Assembly: GCF_000784835.1 (NCBI RefSeq)
Contig: NZ_JSFH01000012.1
Coordinates: 62,001-126,000 of the forward strand
Reading direction: 5' to 3'
DNA: 64,000 nucleotides
DNA from: Thermotoga sp. Mc24
GTDB lineage: Bacteria > Thermotogota > Thermotogae > Thermotogales > Thermotogaceae
In this document: piece by piece, positions 36,044 through 43,657 of the stretch
Layout of the letters: every line of letters begins with the position of its first letter
Position numbering within the stretch: position 1 is the stretch's first letter
Notes under the pieces: model-generated
What the model saw: the letters and a program-made list of their open reading frames with translations, nothing else
Told to the model about the DNA's origin: nothing
Databases searched by the model: none
Translations under genes and position numbers: made by a program

Positions 36044-36436
36044 ATGAAGAGTCTGGGAAGACACCTGGTGGCGGAATTTTACGAATGTGACAAAGAGGTT
36101 CTCGACAACGTGCAGTTGATAGAACAGGAAATGAAACAGGCAGCCTATGAAAGTGGAGCAACAATAGTCACGTCAACGTTTCACAGGTTCCTCCCCTATG
36201 GGGTGAGTGGTGTGGTGGTGATATCCGAATCCCACCTAACCATTCACACCTGGCCAGAGTACGGGTATGCTGCTATCGATCTGTTCACCTGCGGAGATGA
36301 CGTCGATCCCTGGAAAGCCTTCGAACATCTTAAAAAAGCGCTGAAGGCGAAGAGGGTACACGTGGTAGAGCACGAGAGAGGTAGGTACGACGAGATAGGA
36401 ATACCCGAAGACTCACCACACAAAGTCACCGTTTGA
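36044..36436 (+). CDS. speD: S-adenosylmethionine decarboxylase proenzyme
   Basis: A 130-residue class 1B AdoMetDC. Self-cleavage occurs at E62|S63 in [10 protein letters not shown], converting Ser63 to the pyruvoyl cofactor. His68 and Cys83 complete the processing and active site. It makes decarboxylated SAM for aminopropyl transfer. It is followed by speE, after 13 nt. Differences from T. maritima that I recall (for example near residues 17-18 and at the C-terminus) are conservative. Confidence 0.97.
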   Translation: MKSLGRHLVAEFYECDKEVLDNVQLIEQEMKQAAYESGATIVTSTFHRFLPYGVSGVVVISESHLTIHTWPEYGYAAIDLFTCGDDVDPWKAFEHLKKALKAKRVHVVEHERGRYDEIGIPEDSPHKVTV

Positions 36437-36449
36437 GGAGGTGTGAAAG

Positions 36450-37331
36450 TTGAAAGAATTCGAAAGAGAACTCCAGCCGAGACAGCACCTGTGGTACTTC
36501 GAGTACTACACGGGAAACAACGTGGGGCTCTTCATGAGAATAAACCGCATGATTTACTCCGGACAGAGCGACATTCAGAGAATAGATATCTTCGAGAATC
36601 CCGATCTCGGTGTGGTTTTTTCGCTCGACGGTATTACGATGACCACGGAAAAAGATGAGTTCATGTACCACGAAATGCTCGCACACGTTCCCATGTTCCT
36701 CCACCCGAACCCGAAGAAGGTGCTCATCATCGGTGGTGGAGACGGCGGAACACTTAGAGAAGTCCTGAAACACAACAACGTGGAAAAGGCCATTCTTTGC
36801 GAAGTGGACGGACTCGTCATAGAAGCCGCAAGGAAGTATTTGAAGCAGACTTCCTGCGGTTTCGACGATCCGAGGACAGAGATTGTGATAGCGAACGGTG
36901 CCGAATACGTGAGGAAGTTCAAGAACGAGTTCGACGTCATCATCATAGACTCCACGGACCCAACGGCGGGCCAGGGCGGACACCTCTTCACCGAAGAGTT
37001 CTACCAGGCCTGTTACGATGCCCTCAAGGAAGACGGAGTTTTCTCCGCTGAGACGGAAGACCCATTCTACGACATCGGCTGGTTCAAGCTCGCTTACAAG
37101 AGAATCAGCAAGGTCTTTCCAATAGCCAAGGTTTACCTTGGATTCATGACCACCTATCCTTCCGGCATGTGGTCCTACACCTTCGCCTCCAAGGGAATAG
37201 ACCCGATAAAAGACTTCAACCCTGAAAAGGTGAAAAATTTCAACAAAGAGCTGAAGTACTACAACGAAGAGGTTCACGTCGCGTCCTTTGCCCTTCCGAA
37301 CTTCATAAAGAAAGAGCTCGGATTGATGTGA
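36450..37331 (+). CDS. speE: Polyamine aminopropyltransferase (spermidine synthase)
   Basis: A 293-residue enzyme. It has the SAM-fold motif LIIGGGDGGTLREVL, the catalytic and putrescine-binding acidic residues in IIIDSTDPTAG, and the N-terminal beta-strand domain (WYFEYYTGNNVGLF). It transfers aminopropyl groups from decarboxylated SAM. Thermotoga enzymes can accept several amines and help make long polyamines, so the product may not be only spermidine. The TTG start follows GGAGGTGTGAAAG. The last gene of the unit; a terminator follows. Confidence 0.95.
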   Translation: MKEFERELQPRQHLWYFEYYTGNNVGLFMRINRMIYSGQSDIQRIDIFENPDLGVVFSLDGITMTTEKDEFMYHEMLAHVPMFLHPNPKKVLIIGGGDGGTLREVLKHNNVEKAILCEVDGLVIEAARKYLKQTSCGFDDPRTEIVIANGAEYVRKFKNEFDVIIIDSTDPTAGQGGHLFTEEFYQACYDALKEDGVFSAETEDPFYDIGWFKLAYKRISKVFPIAKVYLGFMTTYPSGMWSYTFASKGIDPIKDFNPEKVKNFNKELKYYNEEVHVASFALPNFIKKELGLM

Positions 37332-37335
37332 ATCG

Positions 37336-37357
37336 ACCCCGCTCTGGCGGGGTTTTT
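37336..37357 (+). terminator. Terminator after speE
   Basis: Stem CCCCGC/GCGGGG with a short loop and a TTTTT tail right after the speE stop. A TATAAT at 37367-37372, before miaB, may start the next transcript; no -35 box is obvious. Confidence 0.88.
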
Positions 37358-37404
37358 CCTTTCTGGTATAATCTAATTAGCCTGAACGAACTAGGAGGTC
37401 GAAC

Positions 37405-38736
37405 ATGAAGTTTTACATAAAGACCTTCGGTTGTCAGATGAACGAGAACGACTCGGAGACGATGGCCGGTCTTCTCATGAAGGAGGGATTCACCCCCGCC
37501 TCGAGTCCCGATGAGGCGGACGTGTTCATCATAAACACCTGCGCGGTGAGGAGAAAGTCCGAGGAGAAGGCCTACAGCGAACTCGGTCAAATACTGAAAA
37601 TCAAAAGAAGAAAAAAGCTCGTTGTGGGGGTTACGGGCTGTGTCGCCGAAAAGGAAAGAGAAAAACTCCTGGATAGAGGAGCAGATTTTGTTCTTGGAAC
37701 CCGTGCGGTTCCGAAGGTGACAGAAGCAGTGAAAAGGGCGCTGCAGGGGGAAAAGGTAGCACTTCTGGGAGAACACCTCGATGAATACGCGCACGATCTT
37801 CCGCGTATCAGATCCAGCAAACACCACGCCTGGGTCACGATCATATTCGGCTGTGACAGGTTCTGCACCTACTGCATCGTTCCGTACACGCGCGGTAGAG
37901 AAAAGAGCAGACCGATGGAGGATATTCTGGAAGAGGTGAGGGAACTCGCAAAACAGGGCTATCGCGAGGTGACCTTCCTCGGTCAGAACGTGGACGCCTA
38001 CGGAAAAGACCTGAAAGACGGCTCTTCCCTCGCCAGACTCCTTGAAGAAGCATCAAAGATAGAGGAAATAGAAAGGATCTGGTTCCTTACCTCGTATCCA
38101 ACGGATTTCTCCGATGAACTCATAGAAGTGATCGCCAGAAATCCGAAGGTAGCAAAGTCCGTTCACCTCCCGGTGCAGTCTGGAAGCAACAGGATACTGA
38201 AGCTAATGAACAGAAGGTACACGAAGGAAGAGTACCTTGCCCTTCTTGAGAAGATCAGATCGAAGGTGCCAGACGTTGCGATCAGTAGCGACATCATCGT
38301 CGGTTTTCCAACGGAGACGGAAGAAGACTTCATGGAGACGGTCGACCTCGTAGAGAAGGCACAGTTCGAACGCCTCAACCTCGCAATCTATTCTCCACGC
38401 GAAGGCACGATGGCCTGGAAGTACTACAAAGACGACGTGCCCTACGAGGAGAAAGTGAGACGCATGCAGTTTCTCATGAACCTCCAAAAGAGGATCAACA
38501 GAAAGCTGAACGAGCGCTATAGAGGAAAAACGGTGCGTGTCATTGTCGAAGCTCAGGCAAAGAACGGCCTCTTCTACGGTCGTGACATCAGAAACAAGAT
38601 CATCGCTTTCGAAGGTGAAGAGTGGATGATCGGCCGATTCGCTGACGTGAAAGTCGAAAAGATCACGGCCGGTCCACTCTACGGAAAGGTGGTATGGGTT
38701 GAAGAAACTTCTTCTCCTGTTTCTTCTGATAAATGA
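37405..38736 (+). CDS. miaB: tRNA-2-methylthio-N6-dimethylallyladenosine synthase
   Basis: A 443-residue radical-SAM methylthiotransferase. The N-terminal auxiliary cluster is bound by C10, C46 and C79. The radical-SAM cluster is bound by C150, C154 and C157 (CDRFCTYC). A C-terminal TRAM domain ends near YGKVVWVEE. It adds a methylthio group to i6A37 of tRNAs. The ATG follows AGGAGGTCGAAC. Its last 38 nt overlap the next gene in another frame. Length and all six cysteines are standard. Confidence 0.97.
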   Translation: MKFYIKTFGCQMNENDSETMAGLLMKEGFTPASSPDEADVFIINTCAVRRKSEEKAYSELGQILKIKRRKKLVVGVTGCVAEKEREKLLDRGADFVLGTRAVPKVTEAVKRALQGEKVALLGEHLDEYAHDLPRIRSSKHHAWVTIIFGCDRFCTYCIVPYTRGREKSRPMEDILEEVRELAKQGYREVTFLGQNVDAYGKDLKDGSSLARLLEEASKIEEIERIWFLTSYPTDFSDELIEVIARNPKVAKSVHLPVQSGSNRILKLMNRRYTKEEYLALLEKIRSKVPDVAISSDIIVGFPTETEEDFMETVDLVEKAQFERLNLAIYSPREGTMAWKYYKDDVPYEEKVRRMQFLMNLQKRINRKLNERYRGKTVRVIVEAQAKNGLFYGRDIRNKIIAFEGEEWMIGRFADVKVEKITAGPLYGKVVWVEETSSPVSSDK

Positions 38737-39559
38737 GATAATTTTCTCGCGGGTCTATTTCAGCACGGTGGACGATCTCTCACAGCTAGTTCTCTCACAC
38801 CTGAACTCCGCAAGCGAGATCACGATCGTTGCCTACTCGATCGACCCGGAGTACCTTGGATTGAAAACAGCGAAAATGGCTTCCGAAGTGCCCGTTCAGG
38901 GCGCTTTCGTTCACGTTTCAAATGGACTTCTTCACTCGAAGTTCATTGTTCTCGACCACGAGACGGTGATCTTCGGCTCAGCGAACTTCAACCGTTCCAG
39001 CCTAAAAGAACATTTGAACAACCTCATCGTCTTTCACTCCAGAGAGATAGCGGACTTCTTCGAGAGAATTTACGACTGGCTCGTTTTTGGGAAAAGGCCA
39101 CAGGCCAGACTCAAAACGAAAGAAGGTGAGTTCTTCCTGATCCCTGCAGTGGATGTCGAGGAGATCGTCTTAGACTCACTCTGGAAGGCGAAAGAGTACG
39201 TTCTTCTCTGCAGTTACGCTTTCACAGACGAAGATGTCTTTGCCACGTTGAAATTTCTCTCCTCGCAGGGTGTGGAGGTGTACATCATCACGGATGAGTG
39301 GTTCGAGTCTTCCAGACTTAGAGAATTTCCGCTCGGAACCTTCCATGTTCTTGAGGTGAAAGAACCCCTGATGCACCACAAGTTCCTTGTCGTCGATGGA
39401 AAAACTCTGATCACGGGCTCTGCAAACTTCACGGAGAGTGGTTTTCACAGAAACGTGGAGGTTGTGTTCAAAACGAGTAACAGGGAGCACGTAGAATCTT
39501 TTGTAGAAGAGTTCGAAAGAATCTGGAGGGGATACTTTGTACAGGGTGTTCGTTTTTGA
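38699..39559 (+). CDS. Secreted phospholipase D-like protein
   Basis: A 286-residue protein with an N-terminal signal segment ([16 protein letters not shown]) and two PLD HKD motifs: H79-x-K81-x4-D86 with GSANFN, and H226-x-K228-x4-D233 with GSANFTES. Two motifs in one chain form a complete active site. Families include secreted endonucleases (Nuc) and phospholipases; the N-terminal half looks Nuc-like. The TTG start has AAAGGTGG upstream and lies within the end of miaB. It overlaps the HAD gene by 23 nt, so the three are coupled. Confidence 0.85.
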   Translation: MKKLLLLFLLINEIIFSRVYFSTVDDLSQLVLSHLNSASEITIVAYSIDPEYLGLKTAKMASEVPVQGAFVHVSNGLLHSKFIVLDHETVIFGSANFNRSSLKEHLNNLIVFHSREIADFFERIYDWLVFGKRPQARLKTKEGEFFLIPAVDVEEIVLDSLWKAKEYVLLCSYAFTDEDVFATLKFLSSQGVEVYIITDEWFESSRLREFPLGTFHVLEVKEPLMHHKFLVVDGKTLITGSANFTESGFHRNVEVVFKTSNREHVESFVEEFERIWRGYFVQGVRF

Positions 39560-40343
39560 TCTGGACGGAACGCTCCTGAACGACAACTTAGAGATATCAG
39601 AAAAGGACAGAAAAGTGATTGAAAAGCTCTCGAGAAAGTGCCACGTCGTTTTTGCAAGCGGCAGGATGCTCGTCTCCACACTGAACGTGGAAAAGAAGTA
39701 CTTCGGCAGGACTTTTCCTACGATAGCCTACAACGGCGCAATGGTGTACCTTCCAGAAGAGGGTGTGATCCTGAACGAAAAGATTCCACCAGAAGTTGCA
39801 AAAGACATTGTAGAGTACGTGAAACAGTTCAACGTGCACTGGCAGGCGTACATAGACGACGTGCTCTACTCCAAGAGAGACAGCGAAGAGATAAGAGGCT
39901 ACGCGAAACACTCGAGTGTGGAATACCGCGTTGAACCGAACCTTCTGGAACTCGTCTCGAAAGTAGGAACGACCAAGATCCTTCTCATTGATACCCCAGA
40001 AAGGCTCGACGAACTGAAGAAGATCCTTTCAGAGAAGTTCAACGATGTGGTGAAAGTCTTCAAGTCATTTCCGACGTACTTAGAGATTGTTCCAGAGAAC
40101 GTGGACAAGGGAAAGGCACTGAGATTTCTCAGAGAGAGAATGGGCTGGAAGAAAGAAGAGATCGTCGTCTTTGGTGACAACGAGAACGACCTGTTCATGT
40201 TCGAGGAAGCGGGTCTGCGCGTGGCTATGGGTAACGCCATCGACAAAGTGAAGGAGGCGGCGGACGTTGTCACGCTCACTAACAACGATTCTGGTGTGTC
40301 TTACGTTCTTGAGCTCATTTCCACAGATTGTCTTGATGGATGA
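39537..40343 (+). CDS. Cof-type HAD-superfamily phosphatase
   Basis: A 268-residue HAD hydrolase of the Cof/IIB class. The nucleophile loop FDLDGTLL has D8 and D10, and FASGRM is motif II. A type-IIB cap domain follows, then Lys in VDKGKAL (about residue 199) and GDNENDLFMFEEAG. It corresponds by layout to the crystallised T. maritima TM0651 protein, and from memory is clearly different at many positions. Such enzymes hydrolyse sugar phosphates or flavin and PLP phosphates; the substrate is not set by sequence. The TTG start sits within the PLD gene. Confidence 0.9.
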   Translation: MYRVFVFDLDGTLLNDNLEISEKDRKVIEKLSRKCHVVFASGRMLVSTLNVEKKYFGRTFPTIAYNGAMVYLPEEGVILNEKIPPEVAKDIVEYVKQFNVHWQAYIDDVLYSKRDSEEIRGYAKHSSVEYRVEPNLLELVSKVGTTKILLIDTPERLDELKKILSEKFNDVVKVFKSFPTYLEIVPENVDKGKALRFLRERMGWKKEEIVVFGDNENDLFMFEEAGLRVAMGNAIDKVKEAADVVTLTNNDSGVSYVLELISTDCLDG

Positions 40344-41037
40344 AATTCCAGAAAGCGCCAGCGGTTCTGTGGCGTTGAACGTTCCCCTTCAAAACGTTCT
40401 AAAGGACGTCTCCCTTCTTTGTCTTGGAAGTTCCGGGAACCTGAACTTCTCAAAGGACGTAGGAATCGCCGTGGGGAAGATCCTAAAAGAAAAGGGGGGT
40501 TCTTACTACATCTTTGGAAGTTTCGACGTTCTGAGAAGAACGGACCCTGACCCCCTCTCGAAAGTTTCCACCTCCCCATACATTACCGCTCAGGTTCTTT
40601 CTCTTCTTGCAGAGGGGCTCTCAATAGCAGGAGTTGTGCCCGTGTTCAATGCGACAGGAGAAGTGAACGATCAGGTGATCGCTGCTCTTATAACAAGAAA
40701 GGCCACCTATCCTGTGATGGTGGAAAGCGCGGAAAAGTACGAACAACTGAAAAGACTCGGCTACACAACGACACTCGTTATCGACACGAAGGGGAACGTT
40801 CTTGTTGGAAAACCCTTGAAATTCTCCTGGAGCTATGAAAAGGAGATAGACTACGAATCTCTCAGAAGAGAAGTGCTGGAAAATTCCATCGTTCTTCTGG
40901 ACAGAAATATCAGAAAAATTAGCGTGAACGATCCGTGGAGCGGTGGGGTGCTTGTTTTCTCGAATGAGGAGTGGCTTCTGAAAATCGCTCAGGACGTGCT
41001 CAATGGGAGAAGATCTCCCACAGGAAGGGCACCTTGA
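40267..41037 (+). CDS. Possible secreted, diverged GH3-like protein
   Basis: A 256-residue frame. From TTG 40267 (AAGGAGG nine nt upstream) it opens with a signal-peptide-like stretch that overlaps the HAD gene by 77 nt. A later ATG at 40336 is the cautious start. The body contains FGSFDVLRRTDPDPLS, YITAQVLSLLAEGLSIAGVVPVF and LENSIVLLDRN, which recall family 3 beta-N-acetylglucosaminidases. The KHFPGHGD motif is missing and the protein is short. It may be a degenerate or non-catalytic relative. Its end abuts the broken HEPN gene on the opposite strand. Confidence 0.5.
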   Translation: MSRSLTTILVCLTFLSSFPQIVLMDEIPESASGSVALNVPLQNVLKDVSLLCLGSSGNLNFSKDVGIAVGKILKEKGGSYYIFGSFDVLRRTDPDPLSKVSTSPYITAQVLSLLAEGLSIAGVVPVFNATGEVNDQVIAALITRKATYPVMVESAEKYEQLKRLGYTTTLVIDTKGNVLVGKPLKFSWSYEKEIDYESLRREVLENSIVLLDRNIRKISVNDPWSGGVLVFSNEEWLLKIAQDVLNGRRSPTGRAP

Positions 41038-41040
41038 TTC

Positions 41041-41454
41041 ACATTTTTTTGCAAGCTCTTTAAGAAAATCTTTGAATTTCCCTATCTCCTCTCTGAAACG
41101 TTCATAAACAGTCCACGCTCTTTCCAAAAGGGGTTTCATTCTCGTCCATTTTAGAAGATAACCGTACACGTCCCTGAAAACATGTTTGAATCTCAGATAT
41201 TCATCAAGAGTTTCCCTGAGTTCTTTTGAAATCACAGCGGGACGAACTTCCGGGATCTCAAGTGACACTCTGTTCAGCAGTCTCTTGTACCAGTCGTAAC
41301 TGTCCTACCTCACTCCGTTCATCTCATAAGATATCAGTTCGAAAATATCTTCTATGATCGTGTAAAAATAGTGAAAAAGGCTGTCGAACGCTCTCAGAAT
41401 GAACAGGTCTGGCTCTTTATCAGACTCTTCTCTTCTATTTCTTTCACAACCACA
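41041..41454 (-). pseudogene. Broken HEPN-domain (HepT-like) toxin gene
   Basis: Reading the minus strand from GTG 41453 gives VVVKEIEEKS. The homology then moves to another frame (SDKEPDLFILRAFDSLFHYF...ISYEMNGVR) and hits TAG at about 41308-41310. It resumes as DSYDWYKRLLNRVSLEIPEVRPAV and ELRETLDEYLRFKHVFRDVYGY, typical of HEPN RNase partners of MNT proteins. So there is one frameshift and one nonsense codon, and the natural stop is also lost near 41041. The upstream neighbour is the MNT gene, overlapping as expected for this toxin-antitoxin pair. Confidence 0.78.
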
Positions 41455-41797
41455 TCAAGGTATCTCCGTTATCAGTAAGAGGATCTGTTCTTTCTTCAAT
41501 CTCTATCCCCTCTCTTTCAATCAATCTTTTGAGAAATTCAGGACATCCTTCAAGATCGCTCAGATCTATCTCGAACTCGGAAAGCCTGTTGATCTCAGAA
41601 AGCACTTTGAAGTACTTCTCTTTCGGAAGCCCTTCCACCGCAAGATCGATGTCGGCCCTTTCTGTGAACTTACCTGTTCTTTTCAGGCACTTTGCGAGTG
41701 AATCAAAAAGAACTACTCCCCTCACACCGTACCTTTCCCTCAACACTTCTACGACCCTTTTTGCCTCTTTGAGAACCTTCTGAGCTAGTAATTTCAT
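41444..41797 (-). CDS. MNT-type nucleotidyltransferase antitoxin with altered GS motif
   Basis: A 117-residue protein of the minimal nucleotidyltransferase family. The normal G-S-x-A-R-G...D-x-D motif reads FDSLAKCLKRTGKFTERADIDLAV, so Gly is Asp and the Arg-Gly part is changed, while the catalytic Asp pair (DID) remains. In MNT-HEPN systems the MNT protein AMPylates and neutralises the HEPN RNase. With its partner broken and its own motif eroded, it is likely drifting to loss. It lies 39 nt downstream of ispF on the same strand. Confidence 0.75.
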   Translation of the reverse strand: MKLLAQKVLKEAKRVVEVLRERYGVRGVVLFDSLAKCLKRTGKFTERADIDLAVEGLPKEKYFKVLSEINRLSEFEIDLSDLEGCPEFLKRLIEREGIEIEERTDPLTDNGDTLMWL

Positions 41798-41836
41798 CTT
41801 TTCTTCTTCATTTCTTTTTTCTCTCTACCCAGGCCC

Positions 41837-42319
41837 TTATGTACTCTTCGTACATTTTTTCTTCTCCACAAGACACACCGCATAAGCTGAAATGCCTCTA
41901 CCCTTCCCTTCGAACCCCAACGTGTTTCCGCTCTTGAACTTCACGTTCACACGGGATGTTTTAAGTGCACTCTTGAGATTTTCCACGATCCTTTCCCTGT
42001 AGGGGAAAAGTTTCACAATGGAGGTCACAACCGTTGCATCCACATTGACCACACTGAATCCCTTTTCCTCCAACATCTTCACCGTTTCTTTCAGAAGCTC
42101 AAGACTGTTCGCGTTTCTGTACTCTTCCGTCTCCGGAAACCACGTTCCTATGTCGCCAAGACCAACGGCTCCGAGCAGGGCGTCTATGATCGCGTGTGAG
42201 AGAACATCTCCGTCGGAATGCCCAAGACTTCCCACAGAAGACTCTATCTCCACCCCGACAAAGACCAGCTTTCTTCCCTCAACGAGCGAATGTCTGTCGT
42301 ATCCAAAGCCGATGAACAT
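41837..42319 (-). CDS. ispF: 2-C-methyl-D-erythritol 2,4-cyclodiphosphate synthase
   Basis: A 160-residue IspF. GYDRHSL with the zinc-binding D8/H10 pair and GHSDGDVLSHAIIDALLGAVGLGDIGTWFP are hallmark, and later residues bind CDP. It acts in the non-mevalonate isoprenoid pathway. The enzyme is usually about 157 residues. It begins five bases after the stop of a decayed nuclease gene. No other isoprenoid gene is nearby. Confidence 0.95.
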   Translation of the reverse strand: MFIGFGYDRHSLVEGRKLVFVGVEIESSVGSLGHSDGDVLSHAIIDALLGAVGLGDIGTWFPETEEYRNANSLELLKETVKMLEEKGFSVVNVDATVVTSIVKLFPYRERIVENLKSALKTSRVNVKFKSGNTLGFEGKGRGISAYAVCLVEKKKCTKST

Positions 42320-42323
42320 GGGA

Positions 42324-42732
42324 TCATTCCCCTTTCCTCTCCACCATATCTCTCACCTGTCTTTCTCTGGTGGTTAGATTCCCTGTTTTTCCCGTTTTAA
42401 CTTCCACGAACACTATCTTCTTAACGTTTCCTTCACCCAGACCACCGAAGACCACAAAATCCTCTGGAGTTCCTAATAAATCTTGTAAATCTTGTATCTT
42501 TTGGATTGTATCTGAATTCCGGGAAGAAAGGTATCAGGTGCTCTGTGACCGGACCCATTATCACACTTTTGCTTTTGTCAATGGCATCCTTTCTGATCCT
42601 TTTCTCCTCTTTCATCTTCCACTCCTGAAACTTCACTTCGTATTCTCTTTTCAAATCTGTTTCAAGAACTCTTCTCTAAGGTTCCTTGTCAGGATAAAAA
42701 CAATTTATGATTATGATAATCAAAACTGCCAT
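42324..42732 (-). pseudogene. Broken Holliday-junction-resolvase-like endonuclease gene
   Basis: Four stretches of one protein are read in changing frames: an N-terminal membrane stretch MAVLIIIII (from ATG 42732, after GAAGAGG), then ILTRNLREEFLKQI, then REYEVKFQEWKMKEEKRI through FFPEFRYNPKDTRF, then GTPEDFVVF, IVFVEVKTGKTGNL and TTRERQVRDMVERKGE with TGA at 42324-42326. The E-x-K of FVEVKTGK is the PD-(D/E)xK core seen in endonucleases related to archaeal resolvases. At least three indels break it; at one, a 9-bp direct repeat (caagattta) lies beside the shift. Confidence 0.75.
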
Positions 42733-42785
42733 GTAAATCCTCTTCATTATAATTCTACATGTTAAAATCCCATAGGGTGACCACA

Positions 42786-43631
42786 ATGAAAGAAAGTCTC
42801 ATCAGTTTCATAAAAGAAAAGATAGAAGAGTACAACTACAAAGGAGCGGTCATCGGTGTGAGCGGTGGAATCGATTCCGCCGTTGTTCTCTCGTTGTGTG
42901 TTCAGGCACTCAGAAAAGACAATGTCTTTGCACTTATCCTACCCGAGCGCGACTCTTCGAAAGACTCGGTGAAAGACACCATTGAACTCTGCGAAAGCCT
43001 GAATGTGGAGTACAGAGTGAGATCCATCACTCCCATCTTGAGAAAAATCGGTGTTTACAGACTCTTTCCTCCAAGACTTTTCCTCCCAGACTCGATCGTG
43101 AAAAGATACGTCCTCAACAAATGGAACTCTCTTTCAAAGGATCCTTTCCTGGACGATCTTAGAAACTCCGGCCCCGACGAATTTCTGAAGGGACTTGCCT
43201 ACTACAGAGTAAAGCATAGAGTTAGAATGTGCCTTCTCTACTTCGAGGCAGAAAAAAGAGGATACGCCGTTATAGGAACAACAAACAGAACGGAGTATCT
43301 GACAGGACTTTACGTGAAGTGGGGGGACGAGGCGGTCGACATAGAGCCCATCATTCACTTGTACAAGACACAGGTTTTTGAACTCGCAAAAGAGCTGAAC
43401 GTTCCGGAGAAGATTCAGAGGAAGCCGCCATCTCCAGATCTCATTCCCGGTGTCACAGACGAGATGGCCTTCGGCATGAGCTACATGGAACTCGACCGCA
43501 TATTAATGAAGATTGACAGAGGAGAGAGCCTGAAAGGTGAGAACCCAGAAAAAGTAGAGAGAGTGAAGAAGATCCTCGAGCTTGCAGAAAAGCACCGCCG
43601 TGGAACTCCCATCACCTTTGATAGAATATAA
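42786..43631 (+). CDS. nadE: NH3-dependent NAD synthetase
   Basis: About 281 residues from ATG 42786 (AGGGTGA upstream). It contains the ATP pyrophosphatase loop SGGIDS (26-31), the GTTNRTEYLTG segment, the KWGDEAVDIEPI region and KPPSPDLIPGVTDE. There is no glutaminase domain, so ammonia is the nitrogen donor. It adenylates nicotinate adenine dinucleotide and makes NAD. It is followed by the polysaccharide co-polymerase gene after 26 nt, with no evident functional link. Confidence 0.95.
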   Translation: MKESLISFIKEKIEEYNYKGAVIGVSGGIDSAVVLSLCVQALRKDNVFALILPERDSSKDSVKDTIELCESLNVEYRVRSITPILRKIGVYRLFPPRLFLPDSIVKRYVLNKWNSLSKDPFLDDLRNSGPDEFLKGLAYYRVKHRVRMCLLYFEAEKRGYAVIGTTNRTEYLTGLYVKWGDEAVDIEPIIHLYKTQVFELAKELNVPEKIQRKPPSPDLIPGVTDEMAFGMSYMELDRILMKIDRGESLKGENPEKVERVKKILELAEKHRRGTPITFDRI

Positions 43632-43657
43632 ACAGAACACACCAAGGAGGGAAAGAC

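Noticed and set aside
40621-41040. Minus-strand continuation of the HEPN frame with a CPSCG zinc-ribbon-like motif
   Set aside because: This part lies antisense to the plus-strand secreted protein and has shadow-like composition; the motif is likely chance after loss of the natural HEPN stop.
42708-42722. Perfect 7-1-7 palindrome TGATTAT-G-ATAATCA resembling a Fur box upstream of nadE
   Set aside because: It coincides with the Leu-Ile repeat codons of the membrane stretch in the decayed nuclease gene, so symmetry may be a codon effect; nadE is not a typical iron target.
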